A stretch of DNA of 64,000 nt from positions 29,625-93,624 of the forward strand of contig CAYQLK010000001.1 in the NCBI GenBank assembly GCA_964418515.1. The letters run 5' to 3'. Positions 17,971 to 27,535 of the stretch are shown here, in pieces (within the stretch, counting starts at the first letter, position 1; each line of letters starts with the position of its first letter). The notes beneath the pieces were generated by a model that worked only from the letters and a program-made list of their open reading frames with translations, did no database searches and was not told the origin of the DNA. The translations under genes were made by a program, and so were the position numbers. Source of the DNA: CAYQLK01 sp964418515 (GTDB lineage Bacteria > Patescibacteriota > Microgenomatia > CAYQLK01).

Positions 17971-18886
17971 AAAAATTACAGTCGTTATACCTAACTACAA
18001 CGGGTCGAAATTGCTTAGACGTAATCTTCCAGATATAATCAAAAATTTTCCAGACTCACAAATAATAATATCTGACGATAACTCAAGCGATGATAGTTTA
18101 AATTTTTTGGCTAATAATTTTCCCAATATTGAAATAATAGCAAATAAAACGAACAAAGGCTTTTCATCAAATGTTAATAGTGGTGTAAAAAAAGCAAAAA
18201 CTCCAATCGTTGTTTTGCTCAACACAGATGTAGCTGTAAACAAAGATTACACAAGGCAAATTGAAAATTATTTTGAAAACGAGAATCTTTTTGGTATTGG
18301 TTTTCAGGATCGAAGTTTTGAAGACAAAAACATTGTATTAAGGGGTAGGGGAGTCGGTATCTTTAAAAAAGGTCTACTTAATCACGCAAAAGGAAATAAT
18401 GAATTTGGTAGGACGCTTTGGATTTCAGGAGGTAGTTGCGCAGTTAGTTTAGAAAAATTTAAAAAGCTTGGTGGATTTAATGAAATATATAATCCATTTT
18501 ATTGGGAGGACATTGATTTATCTTACCGGGCAATTAAGTCTGGATGGGAAATATTATTTGCACCTGAAATTGTGGTTGATCATTTTCATGAAATTGGTTC
18601 AATTAGAAAACACCATTCCGCCGACAGGATTACAAAAATAGCTGCTAGAAATATGTTAATTTTTTCTGCTAAAAATATTACTGACAAAAAAATATTGTTA
18701 AGTTTTTATATTACTTTGATTATGTTATCAATTAAATCACTCATTAAAATGGACGCAAACATGTTAAGTTCGATTATGTGGTTTTTATTAAAATATCCAA
18801 AAATTATCACAAATCGAAATAAGGAAACAAAATACTACAAACTATCAGACAAAGAAATCATCAATAATTTTGGCAATGTTGGGTAA
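17963..18886 (+). CDS. GT2 glycosyltransferase
   Basis: This 307-residue GT-A enzyme has ITVVIPNYNGSKLL, ISDDNSSDDS, NKGFSSNVNSGV and the metal-binding LLNTDVAV, followed by the catalytic-side YWEDIDLSYRAIKSGW. It looks like a polysaccharide-extending transferase of the WcaE/rhamnosyltransferase group. The C-terminal 60 residues include a hydrophobic patch that may touch the membrane. It overlaps the preceding YfhO gene by 8 bases and the following GT39 gene by 11. Confidence 0.8.
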   Translation: MSKKITVVIPNYNGSKLLRRNLPDIIKNFPDSQIIISDDNSSDDSLNFLANNFPNIEIIANKTNKGFSSNVNSGVKKAKTPIVVLLNTDVAVNKDYTRQIENYFENENLFGIGFQDRSFEDKNIVLRGRGVGIFKKGLLNHAKGNNEFGRTLWISGGSCAVSLEKFKKLGGFNEIYNPFYWEDIDLSYRAIKSGWEILFAPEIVVDHFHEIGSIRKHHSADRITKIAARNMLIFSAKNITDKKILLSFYITLIMLSIKSLIKMDANMLSSIMWFLLKYPKIITNRNKETKYYKLSDKEIINNFGNVG

Positions 18887-20519
18887 ATTTAAAAAACATA
18901 TCTTAATCCTAAGTGTTTTATTTATTGCTATTTTTGTACGAACTTACGCCTTTGAAAAATCAGCAACTTCGTTAAATTGGGACGAGGTATCAATAACTTA
19001 CAACGCTTGGTCTCTTCTGGAAACAGGTAAGGATGAGTACGGAGATACGCTACCACTGGTGTTTAGATCGTTTGATGACTACAAATCGCCGTTATATATT
19101 TATTTAACAGTGCCATTCGTTGCAATATTTGGACCAGTTGGTAATGTAGTGAGATTGCCTAGTTTGATTTTGGGCTCATTTAGTGTTTTGGGGATATATT
19201 TGTTAACTTTTCAATTGTTCAAAAAAAGAAAGATTGCAATATTTACTTCTTTATTTTTGGCACTTCTTCCGTGGTCCATTCATTTCTCAAGGGTTGCTTT
19301 CGAGGGAAATATTTTAGTATTTTTTATTATCTTTGGAATATATTTTTTCTATAAATTTGTTAATGGAAAACATAACAATATTAATATATCGATTATTTTC
19401 TTTGCTATTGGGATGTATGCGTACCATTCTGCAAAATTAATTATTCCTCTTATTGTTGCAATTCTAATAATTCTTTACTGGAAACAAATTTTTAGCTTAA
19501 CAAGAAGACAAATTATTTTTTCCGTTTTATTAAGCTTAATCCTAATAGCTCCTCTCACATATTCGATATTTTTTTCTGGAGCACAAAAGCGTTTTGAAGA
19601 TACGAGTATTTTTTCTAAAAAAAATATCGACCAGGTTGATCCAGCCAGAAAACTATTTGACATTGAAAATGGCAATAATTTACCGTCAAAATTATTTCAC
19701 AATAGGAGTTTTTATCAGTTAGATCTCTTATTTTCTAACTACTTATCACATTTTTCACCAGAATTTTTAATTTATACACAAGATAATCCAAGACATCACG
19801 CAACAAGAGTTGGTTTAGTTTTGTTGCCACAATTGGCATTTATTATTTTAGGTACATGGGTATTAGTAAAAAAGAAAAAATTTAACAAGGAAAAAATTCT
19901 TGTATTTTCACTTCTGCTTACTTCTCCAATGGCGTCAGCACTGACATTTGAGGCACCACATTCGATTAGGGCATCAGTTTTAATGATTCCTCTGTCAATA
20001 TTAGGGGGTTTAGGAATTAGTTGGCTGAGTAAGAAAAACAATCGACTACAAAGGATAATACTTGGATTATTAATTATTTTTACTTTGGTTAACTTTTATT
20101 TTTATTATCATCAATATATTAGCCACTACAAGTTTGAAACATCACAAGACTGGCAGTTTGGAAGGAAAGAGGCAGTAGAATATAGTAATGAGGTTGAGTA
20201 TCAGTACGATGAAATATGGATATCAAATAAATTAGAACAGTCTTACATTTATTGGCTACTATATTTGAAAGTGAATCCAGAAATATATCTAAGCCATGGT
20301 GGAACAAAAGCAGGGTATGAAGGTTTTGAGGAAAACACTTTGGGGAAATATCGATTTATAAACATTAACCCCAAAACCATTACAAATGATAAAAAAATAT
20401 TATTAATTGGAGAGAAAGACGAATTTTTAGCAAAGCCGATAAAACAAATATTATCCCCTAACAAGGATACGGCTATCGATATAACAGACTCATCTCAATA
20501 TGAAAAAATTAATAAATAA
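18876..20519 (+). CDS. GT39-like membrane glycosyltransferase, first of a tandem pair
   Basis: This is a 547-residue GT-C protein. The first outer loop has NWDEVSITYNAWSLLETG (about residues 31-48) with the Asp-Glu pair, then DDYKSPLYIYLTVPF. These correspond almost position by position to the next gene. Many hydrophobic helices follow, then a C-terminal soluble domain of about 150 residues. The ATG at 18876 is preferred to an in-frame TTG six bases earlier. The protein presumably transfers a sugar from a polyprenyl-phosphate donor on the outer face. Confidence 0.8.
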   Translation: MLGKFKKHILILSVLFIAIFVRTYAFEKSATSLNWDEVSITYNAWSLLETGKDEYGDTLPLVFRSFDDYKSPLYIYLTVPFVAIFGPVGNVVRLPSLILGSFSVLGIYLLTFQLFKKRKIAIFTSLFLALLPWSIHFSRVAFEGNILVFFIIFGIYFFYKFVNGKHNNINISIIFFAIGMYAYHSAKLIIPLIVAILIILYWKQIFSLTRRQIIFSVLLSLILIAPLTYSIFFSGAQKRFEDTSIFSKKNIDQVDPARKLFDIENGNNLPSKLFHNRSFYQLDLLFSNYLSHFSPEFLIYTQDNPRHHATRVGLVLLPQLAFIILGTWVLVKKKKFNKEKILVFSLLLTSPMASALTFEAPHSIRASVLMIPLSILGGLGISWLSKKNNRLQRIILGLLIIFTLVNFYFYYHQYISHYKFETSQDWQFGRKEAVEYSNEVEYQYDEIWISNKLEQSYIYWLLYLKVNPEIYLSHGGTKAGYEGFEENTLGKYRFININPKTITNDKKILLIGEKDEFLAKPIKQILSPNKDTAIDITDSSQYEKINK

Positions 20520-22140
20520 TAATAAATACCTAATCTTAATATTATTTTTTGGATTTTTTTTAAGAATCTTTAATATTTTTAATTCCCCTCCATCCCTATA
20601 TTGGGATGAAGTGTCAATTGGTTACAATAGTTATTCAATTGCTGAAACACTAAAAGACGAACATGGCAACTTGTTGCCAGTCCAAGCATTCACTGCATAT
20701 GGTGACTATAAAGCACCGCTATATATCTATCTAACTGCTCCAATTGTTAAATTATTTGGCCTGAACTATCTAACAGTTCGATTAACATCAATAATTTCAG
20801 GGACTATATTAATATTATTACTTTATCTTTTAGCCAAAGAGATTACTCCAAAAAACAAAAAATATCCGCTTATTGCTTCACTCTTTATTTGTATTTCACC
20901 TTGGAGTATACAATTATCCAGAGCAGCATTTGAAGCTAACCTTGCGACAACTTTAGCTACAGCTGGTACGTTATTTTTTGTTAAATCAAGAGTTAAACCA
21001 AAGTTAATATTTTTGTCAGTAATATTTTTTATTGGGTCAATGTATGCATTTAATGGTACCCGGTATTTTCTCCCAATTTGGATATTTTTTCTTGGATTAT
21101 GGCAATTATTTAACAAAAGAATTTCTATAAATTACGCAAAATATCTAATTGTTTCAGTATTACTAGGCATAATATTAATTATTCCATTAATTTCATTTGG
21201 ATTAACTAGCTCAGGACAGTTAAGGTTTAATGAAGTTAATATCTTTTCTGATCCTGAGCCAGTCAGCAAATCAAATTCACTACAACTTCAAAATAATAAT
21301 TCGATAATTTCAAAAATAATTTATAATCGCCGAGTATTTCATGCGCAAAATTATTTTGATCACTATTTGGATCATTTCTCATTTCAATATTTATTTTTAA
21401 CAGGTGATATAAATCCCCGCTTCTCTTCACAAAAAATGGGGCAACTATATTTGGTTGAATTAATACTTATTTTTATAGGATTAATATATCTATTCAAAAA
21501 CAAAAGGAAGTTTTTTTATTTTATTTTGTTTTGGATTTTGCTCTCTCCAATTGCTGCAAGCGTAGCCAGAGAAACGCCCCACGCCTTGAGAACACTTCAC
21601 ATGTTGCCAGCATTAATTCTTACCAGCTCGTATGGAATGATATATCTATTTGAGCAGGTAAAAAAGGCCAAGCTAAAAAAAATCTTATCAAGCACCTTTC
21701 TGTTTCTTATATTATTTCAATTTTTAATATTTTATTCAGATTATATTTATTTTTATCCTAAAAAATTTGCAGATAGTTGGCAGGATGGTTATAGGCAAAT
21801 GTCTGAAAGTTTAAAAAAAGTTAAAGATAAATATCCAAAGATTTTGGTAACTGACGAATATGGTCGTGCTTACGCCAATCTATTATATTATTGGCGGTAT
21901 AGTCCCGAAGATTACATCAAAACTCGAAAGGCTAATTCAGAACCATCTGGTCTATGGAATGTATATGGATTTTCGAATATTTCATTTAAACCAACATTGT
22001 CATGTGCGGATTCGAATAGTGCAGATTTGTTGGTTGGCACACCTAGCGAGTTCAGGGGAATCAATAATCGTGAGGTCATTTTTGATAGCTTCAATCGACC
22101 GAAGTTTGTTATGATTAATTCCAATGACTGTAAAAAATAA
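20500..22140 (+). CDS. GT39-like membrane glycosyltransferase, second of a tandem pair
   Basis: This 546-residue GT-C protein has YWDEVSIGYNSYSIAETL and GDYKAPLYIYLTAPI in the first outer loop, matching its upstream neighbour, as does a shared ETPHALR segment (EAPHSIR in the neighbour) before the last membrane helices. The C-terminal soluble domain has only two cysteines, at LSCADSN and SNDCKK, which could form a disulfide outside the cell. It overlaps the previous gene by 20 bases. The duplicated pair may add the same sugar to two acceptors. Confidence 0.8.
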   Translation: MKKLINNNKYLILILFFGFFLRIFNIFNSPPSLYWDEVSIGYNSYSIAETLKDEHGNLLPVQAFTAYGDYKAPLYIYLTAPIVKLFGLNYLTVRLTSIISGTILILLLYLLAKEITPKNKKYPLIASLFICISPWSIQLSRAAFEANLATTLATAGTLFFVKSRVKPKLIFLSVIFFIGSMYAFNGTRYFLPIWIFFLGLWQLFNKRISINYAKYLIVSVLLGIILIIPLISFGLTSSGQLRFNEVNIFSDPEPVSKSNSLQLQNNNSIISKIIYNRRVFHAQNYFDHYLDHFSFQYLFLTGDINPRFSSQKMGQLYLVELILIFIGLIYLFKNKRKFFYFILFWILLSPIAASVARETPHALRTLHMLPALILTSSYGMIYLFEQVKKAKLKKILSSTFLFLILFQFLIFYSDYIYFYPKKFADSWQDGYRQMSESLKKVKDKYPKILVTDEYGRAYANLLYYWRYSPEDYIKTRKANSEPSGLWNVYGFSNISFKPTLSCADSNSADLLVGTPSEFRGINNREVIFDSFNRPKFVMINSNDCKK

Positions 22141-22942
22141 AGCTATTAAGTTGTCGATTGCGATGGCAACGTACAACGAAGAAAAAAATATTGAACACTC
22201 GCTTAATTCTGTAAAGGGTTGGGCAGATGAAATTGTAATTTTTGACGGATCATCCTCAGATAACACAGTCAAATTAGCCAAAAAATTAGGAGCCAAAGTT
22301 TTTGTTGTGGATAATCCACCACACTTTCATGTTAATAAGCAAAAAGCAATCGACATCTGTCAAGGAGATTGGATTTTTCAGTTAGATGCTGACGAAGAGT
22401 TAACCTCAGACTTAAAAGAAGAAATTTCAAAAATTATTTTAAATGGCAGTAAGTATGCTGGATATTACATTCCCAGAAAAAATTATTTTTTAGCTCACTG
22501 GATGAAAAAAACTGCAAACTATCCGGACCCAGTCATTAGATTGTTTAAAAAAGGGAAAGGCAGGGTTCCAGCCAAAGCCACACACGAACAGATTGAAATT
22601 GATGGTGAAATAGGTTGGGTAAAAAACGACATGCTGCATTATGGGGATGTAAGTTTTACTAGATATCTAATTCGTTCAAATAGATACAGTAGTATGGACG
22701 CAAGATATCTTAAGGCAGCTGAGACAAAAATAACCTTTGGTTTTACTGTTAAGTATTTATTTTTTTATCCTATAAAAACATTTTTTTTACTATATTTTCG
22801 CCATCAGGGATTTCGGGATGGTATGGCAGGTTTTGCGTTTTCGCTTTATTCTGGATTCCATTATATTTCTACGTACTTAAAATATTATGAGTCAAAAAAC
22901 CAAAGTATTGATCGACCAGACCCGCTTGATTACTGGGCATAA
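22124..22942 (+). CDS. GT2 glycosyltransferase (beta-4-glucosyltransferase/WaaE-like)
   Basis: This 272-residue enzyme is in the same group as the gene at 13.8 kb: LSIAMATYNEEKNIEHSL, FDGSSSDNT, HVNKQKAID, the metal-binding FQLDADEEL, DPVIRLFKKGKGRVP and THEQIEIDG with its His-Glu pair. It is likely a cytoplasmic-face transferase adding a hexose to a lipid-linked acceptor. The C-terminal part has a hydrophobic stretch that may associate with the membrane. The next gene starts 56 bases before this one ends, the longest coding overlap in the locus. Confidence 0.8.
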   Translation: MTVKNKAIKLSIAMATYNEEKNIEHSLNSVKGWADEIVIFDGSSSDNTVKLAKKLGAKVFVVDNPPHFHVNKQKAIDICQGDWIFQLDADEELTSDLKEEISKIILNGSKYAGYYIPRKNYFLAHWMKKTANYPDPVIRLFKKGKGRVPAKATHEQIEIDGEIGWVKNDMLHYGDVSFTRYLIRSNRYSSMDARYLKAAETKITFGFTVKYLFFYPIKTFFLLYFRHQGFRDGMAGFAFSLYSGFHYISTYLKYYESKNQSIDRPDPLDYWA

Positions 22943-23906
22943 AGCCAGAGGATCTGGAACTTATATTAATAACCTAGTTAATTCGCTTAAGTCGGAAAGT
23001 CTTGTCAGATTAGTTGATAGTTACAGCGACGAACCAGATGTGGTGCATTATCCATATTTTGATCCATTTTTTTTAACGTTGCCTAGTAGGTTTACTCGCC
23101 CCACCGTTATTACTGTCCATGATCTAATTCCCATTGATTATCCAAAAATTTTCCCAAAAGGAATAAAAGGTGCAATTAAATGGCAAATTCAAAAGCGAAA
23201 ATTAAAAAAAGCCGATGCAATAATTACTGATAGCTTGCATTCAAAAAAGCGTATTTCAGTCCTTACAGGTATAAGTCCCAAAAAAATATATTCAATTCCA
23301 CTAGCGGCTGATCCAATTTTTGTAAAAAAACAAAAAAAAGAATTAATTCAAACCCAAAAAAAATATAAACTGCCTGAAAAATTTGTACTTTATCTAGGCG
23401 ATATTAATCCCAACAAAAACGTTATTCGACTTATTCAAGCCGCCGAGAGTTTTAAAATCAGACTGTTTTTAGCCGGTAGGCCATTTAGTGGTCATTCAGT
23501 AGAAGTAATAAAGATTAAAAAAATGATTGCAAATTCAAAAAATTCTCAAATTATTGGCGAAATCGAGTCAATAAACGACCTGGTAGATATTTACAATTTA
23601 GCACACCTAACAGTTGTTCCTTCTTGGGATGAAGGGTTTGGTTTTCCAATTCTTGAATCAATGGCGTGTGGTACACCAGTTGCCACATCGAACATATCTT
23701 GTCTGCCTGAAGTAGGTGGTATTGCTGCAAGATATTTCGATCCATATTCGAAAAAAAGTATTATTGATACCATAAATCAAATAACTACACTTAATAAATC
23801 GGAATATGATCAGTTATCAAACGATTCAATTAAAAATAATCAAAAATTTACATGGGAAAAAACAGCAAAATTAACTTCTGATGTTTATCAACAAATCGTT
23901 CATTAA
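22887..23906 (+). CDS. GT4 glycosyltransferase
   Basis: This 339-residue GT-B enzyme has TKVLIDQTRLI and RGSGTYINNLV at the N-terminal acceptor domain, HDLIPIDYPK, then a donor domain beginning at FVLYLGDINPNKN. Its E-x7-E motif is in EGFGFPILESMACGTPV, followed by SCLPEVGG. It should add a sugar (often mannose in this group) to a growing lipid-linked chain in the cytoplasm. The ATG is kept despite the 56-base overlap because no later start preserves the first beta strand. Confidence 0.82.
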   Translation: MSQKTKVLIDQTRLITGHKARGSGTYINNLVNSLKSESLVRLVDSYSDEPDVVHYPYFDPFFLTLPSRFTRPTVITVHDLIPIDYPKIFPKGIKGAIKWQIQKRKLKKADAIITDSLHSKKRISVLTGISPKKIYSIPLAADPIFVKKQKKELIQTQKKYKLPEKFVLYLGDINPNKNVIRLIQAAESFKIRLFLAGRPFSGHSVEVIKIKKMIANSKNSQIIGEIESINDLVDIYNLAHLTVVPSWDEGFGFPILESMACGTPVATSNISCLPEVGGIAARYFDPYSKKSIIDTINQITTLNKSEYDQLSNDSIKNNQKFTWEKTAKLTSDVYQQIVH

Positions 23907-25011
23907 AAAAAAATACAAAGAATATAGATTTGTATTTTTTGTATTTATATTATGGAAGCTAGTATTAACAGTATTAGGCGTTTATCTCGCAAAGATTTTA
24001 GAGTTTAATCCAACCTACCCATATTTTGAAAATCTTTTAAGGGAATACGGATTATTATCATCTTATGTTTGGGGTGGATTTGATGGTGTTCATTATCTGA
24101 ATATTGCTTCGGATGGCTATGCAAATCAATATACACAAGCATTTTTCCCATTTTATCCATTGTTAATTAATATTTTGTCTTTTGGTGTGATACCCAAATT
24201 ATTTATAGGTATTGCGATAAACAATATCTGTTTATTTGTTTCATTAATTTACATACAAAAAATTGTAAAAAAATATTTTATCCAAATCGAATACAAAATT
24301 GTGGTTATTTTAATACTTTGTTATCCTTTTTCTTTCTTTTTTAATTCTGTATATAACGAAGGGTTATTTTTAATGCTGACAACAGCATGCTTTTACTATT
24401 TTTTTATTGACCGAATATTTCTATCTGTTGGTTTTGGTGTTTTTGCAACAGCAACTCGCCTTGCAGGCATTTTTATATTACCCGCACTAATGATTACCTG
24501 TTTTTATAAACGAAAGAAAACAATTTTACCTATTTTTTTAATTCCACTTGGCCTTGTATGCTACATGATATTTCTACAGATTAAATTCGGCGATTTTTTA
24601 TATTTTATTCACGCCCAAAATTATTTTGGTAACTCAAGAAGCAGTGATTTTGTACTACTGCCCCAAGTTATTTTTCGTTATTTCAAAATACTAACTACAG
24701 TTTCACTTACATCAAACGCATTTATTTTGGCTCTAACTGAAATTTTTATTACTCTTAGTTTCTTAGCTATTCCAATACTGTTTATAAAAAAACTTCCAAA
24801 ACAATTAATCGTATATACACTTCTGGTAGTATTGGTGCCGCCACTAACAGGAACATTTAGTTCAATGCCAAGGTACGCGCTTACAGCATTTCCAGTATTT
24901 ATTTGTATTGCCTACCTGAAGCCTTTATTTATTTACCCGCTCCTTGTTTTGTTTATATTACTTCAAATATTTTTTCTATCACTGTTTGTCTCAGGAACCT
25001 TTGTATCATGA
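23881..25011 (+). CDS. PIG-V-like mannosyltransferase (GT-C fold)
   Basis: This is a 376-residue polytopic protein. The first outer loop contains WGGFDGVHYLNIASDGY and QAFFPFYPLLI, the pattern of the PIG-V/Mannosyl_trans2 family, in which the Asp contacts the lipid-phosphate mannose donor. Another conserved stretch, YNEGLFLML, follows in the middle. Eukaryotic relatives add the second mannose of GPI anchors. Bacterial relatives act on unknown surface glycans. Polyprenyl-P-mannose from the DPM1-like gene at 2.3 kb would be a fitting donor. Confidence 0.75.
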   Translation: MFINKSFIKKKYKEYRFVFFVFILWKLVLTVLGVYLAKILEFNPTYPYFENLLREYGLLSSYVWGGFDGVHYLNIASDGYANQYTQAFFPFYPLLINILSFGVIPKLFIGIAINNICLFVSLIYIQKIVKKYFIQIEYKIVVILILCYPFSFFFNSVYNEGLFLMLTTACFYYFFIDRIFLSVGFGVFATATRLAGIFILPALMITCFYKRKKTILPIFLIPLGLVCYMIFLQIKFGDFLYFIHAQNYFGNSRSSDFVLLPQVIFRYFKILTTVSLTSNAFILALTEIFITLSFLAIPILFIKKLPKQLIVYTLLVVLVPPLTGTFSSMPRYALTAFPVFICIAYLKPLFIYPLLVLFILLQIFFLSLFVSGTFVS

Positions 25012-26444
25012 AAAAAATAAACAAACCAATAATTATTGTTCTCGTATTTGCTCTTATTCTTAGAGTTCTAAGTTGGAATCAGAGTTTTTGGTTAGATGAA
25101 GGAATTGCCGCTGAGACAGCAATTAATTTTAGTATTAAGGAATATTTTAATGGTTTTTTATTGGGCGATTTTCATCCGCCATTATATTTCATAATTCAAA
25201 AACTTTTTTATTTCGTTTTAGGTTCAGATGAATATGTTTTTCGTTTACCCGCACTAATTTCAGGCGTAATAACAGTTTTGGTTACTTATTTAATTTCTAA
25301 AGAAGTTATTAAAAATAAAACCTTTCAGCTTTGGCCTTCAATACTTGTTACTACCTCACCAATTTTAATTACGTATTCATTTGAAGCCAGGCCATATTCT
25401 CTTACGGGATTAATTGTAATTTTAAATCTATATTTTTTATTACTAACGAAAAAAAAGTTTTCAAGAAAATACTGTACTTTATTTTTTATTACAAATATTT
25501 TAATCATCTATCTAAACTACATTGCATATTTGTATGTTTTTAGCTCTTCAATATATATGGGGTATATTTTATGGAAAAATAAAAATAAGAATTTTACATA
25601 TATATTTTCCATTTCAATTATCTTTGTAATTATTTCAAGTTTAATGTTTCCGATTTTTATGACTCAATTAGTTTCAGGAAGCAATATCTCTTCGTCATTT
25701 AGTGGTTGGCAAAATGTAATTGGCAGTAATAACTTTTTAAAGAACTTTACCCAATTTTTTATAAAAACTTCTACTGGCTTAGTTGATTTTAGTTATTCAG
25801 TGCATATATCAATAGTTGCACTGCTAAATACAGCTGTCTATTTATTGGCGATAGTATATTCTCTGGCAAAAAGGCAATTTAATCCTGTTTTAATAGTCTT
25901 TTTAAGCACTTTTATGTTCGTTATGGCAATTGCAGTTTTTCTGCCAATATATTCATACTTTAGATTGCTATTTTTAATTCCATTTATTTATATTGTCATT
26001 ATAAATCTCAATGTTAGTCCTCAAATTATCAAAAAAGGGTTTTATTTTATTCTTGTTTCCAATTTTATTTTCATTTTGCTTTATTTTGCTAACCCAATAT
26101 TTTGGAGAGAAGACTGGAAAGGGGCAAAAGTATATTCTGATTTTTTAAGTTCCAAGTACCCCAATGCGATGACAGTTTTTTCAACTAAAGTGCCGTACGA
26201 TATTTATTATTACTATAATACGAGTAAAGCCGTTGGGGCAGGGGATGAGTTTATAATGAATAAAATTCCAACTGAAAAACAGCAAATTTTATTAAAGTAT
26301 GATCAAATTATTTATTACAGTTATCTTTCAGATTTGACTGATCCAAGCTTGATTACAGAAAATTTTTTGAAAACATATTATTCTGAAATAACTGGTTATA
26401 GCTTCAATAAAATAGGCAGTGTAAAGATTTTTATTAAAAAATGA
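25008..26444 (+). CDS. GT39-like membrane glycosyltransferase (GT-C fold)
   Basis: This 478-residue protein shows the clearest GT39 pattern in the window: FWLDEGIAAETA in the first outer loop (about residues 25-36) followed by GDFHPPLYFIIQ, the Asp-Glu ... His-Pro-Pro-Leu-Tyr arrangement. About ten hydrophobic segments follow, then a short soluble C-terminal domain. The ATG at 25008 forms an ATGA overlap with the previous stop and directly precedes the first membrane helix. An upstream TTG in frame would add 35 residues buried in the preceding gene and is unlikely. Confidence 0.82.
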   Translation: MKKINKPIIIVLVFALILRVLSWNQSFWLDEGIAAETAINFSIKEYFNGFLLGDFHPPLYFIIQKLFYFVLGSDEYVFRLPALISGVITVLVTYLISKEVIKNKTFQLWPSILVTTSPILITYSFEARPYSLTGLIVILNLYFLLLTKKKFSRKYCTLFFITNILIIYLNYIAYLYVFSSSIYMGYILWKNKNKNFTYIFSISIIFVIISSLMFPIFMTQLVSGSNISSSFSGWQNVIGSNNFLKNFTQFFIKTSTGLVDFSYSVHISIVALLNTAVYLLAIVYSLAKRQFNPVLIVFLSTFMFVMAIAVFLPIYSYFRLLFLIPFIYIVIINLNVSPQIIKKGFYFILVSNFIFILLYFANPIFWREDWKGAKVYSDFLSSKYPNAMTVFSTKVPYDIYYYYNTSKAVGAGDEFIMNKIPTEKQQILLKYDQIIYYSYLSDLTDPSLITENFLKTYYSEITGYSFNKIGSVKIFIKK

Positions 26445-27535
26445 AAAAAATAGCTATCGACGTTTCACAAATTATTTACGGTACTGGTGTTTCGAACTTA
26501 ACTGCTGATTTGGTCGAATCAGTAATTAGTCTAGATAAAAAAAACACCTATGTATTATTCGGAGCAAGTCTAAGAGGATATTTTAAACTAAAAAAATTCT
26601 GTTCAACTTATCCGCAAGCTTTAACAAAAATATACCCCTTTCCTGTTTCAGTATTTGAGTTAATTTTTCACAAGTTTAATGTTCCTATAGATTATTTTTG
26701 TTCCGGCATTAATGTTTTTGTTTGTTCTGACTGGTTAACTCCAAGATCAAAAAAAGCAAAGATTATTGTGCCTATTTACGACTTAACAACAAAAATTATG
26801 CCAGAAGATCACACGGCAAAGACTGTAAAGGTACACCAAACGCGCATGGAGAGAGCTGTAAGGTACGCATCTTTTATTACATTTTTATCAAAGTCCTGCA
26901 GAGATGATTTCTTTAGGTATTTTAAATTCGATATAAATAAGACAGAGATTGTTTATCCAAGTACTAAAATACAAAATAAAAAAGCCAGCAGTTTTAACAA
27001 TGTCTCAAAAAAATTTAAAATAACTAAACCTTATTTTTTAAGCGTTTCAACATTACAGCCTAGAAAAAATCTTAATTTATTAGTTAACGCTTTCAATAAA
27101 ATAAATCATGATAAAAAATATCAACTAGTTATTGTCGGACCAAAAGGTTGGGGTAATATCAATTTACCCACAAGTGACAATATTACTCAGACAGGTTTTG
27201 TTTCAGACGGTGAGTTGGTTTCTCTATATAGAAATTCCACCTTATTTATTTACCCTTCTTTATATGAAGGGTTTGGACTGCCAATAATTGAAGCAATGAG
27301 ATTTGGTACGCCAGTTATTGCGTCTAATACGTCCTCAATGCCAGAAGCTGGTGGTCAGGCAGCTATGTATTTTGATCCAAAAGATGAAAATGACTTGGTT
27401 CAGAAAATTATAAAATTTTTATCTTTAACAACAAACTCAATTAAAATCGTAAAATTAAAATCTCGAGAACATGCGGAAAGTTTTTCTTGGAATAACTCAG
27501 CCAAAAAGTTAATATCAATTTATGACAAAGTCTAA
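26441..27535 (+). CDS. GT4 glycosyltransferase
   Basis: This 364-residue GT-B enzyme has KKIAIDVSQIIYGTGVSNL at the start, a PIYDLTTKIMPEDH segment equal to the HDL block of mannosyltransferases, and a donor domain from YFLSVSTLQPRKN onward. The E-x7-E motif is EGFGLPIIEAMRFGTPV, then SSMPEAGG. It is likely to extend a lipid-linked glycan on the cytoplasmic side. It overlaps its upstream GT39 neighbour by ATGA and the next GT4 gene by 14 bases. The next gene is a relative (TLQPRKN versus TVQPRKN). Confidence 0.82.
   Translation: MKKIAIDVSQIIYGTGVSNLTADLVESVISLDKKNTYVLFGASLRGYFKLKKFCSTYPQALTKIYPFPVSVFELIFHKFNVPIDYFCSGINVFVCSDWLTPRSKKAKIIVPIYDLTTKIMPEDHTAKTVKVHQTRMERAVRYASFITFLSKSCRDDFFRYFKFDINKTEIVYPSTKIQNKKASSFNNVSKKFKITKPYFLSVSTLQPRKNLNLLVNAFNKINHDKKYQLVIVGPKGWGNINLPTSDNITQTGFVSDGELVSLYRNSTLFIYPSLYEGFGLPIIEAMRFGTPVIASNTSSMPEAGGQAAMYFDPKDENDLVQKIIKFLSLTTNSIKIVKLKSREHAESFSWNNSAKKLISIYDKV

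Noticed and set aside
24903..25007. Extension of the GT39 gene to a start at 24903
   Set aside because: The extra 35 residues are encoded within the previous gene; the ATG at 25008 makes an ATGA junction and precedes the first membrane helix.
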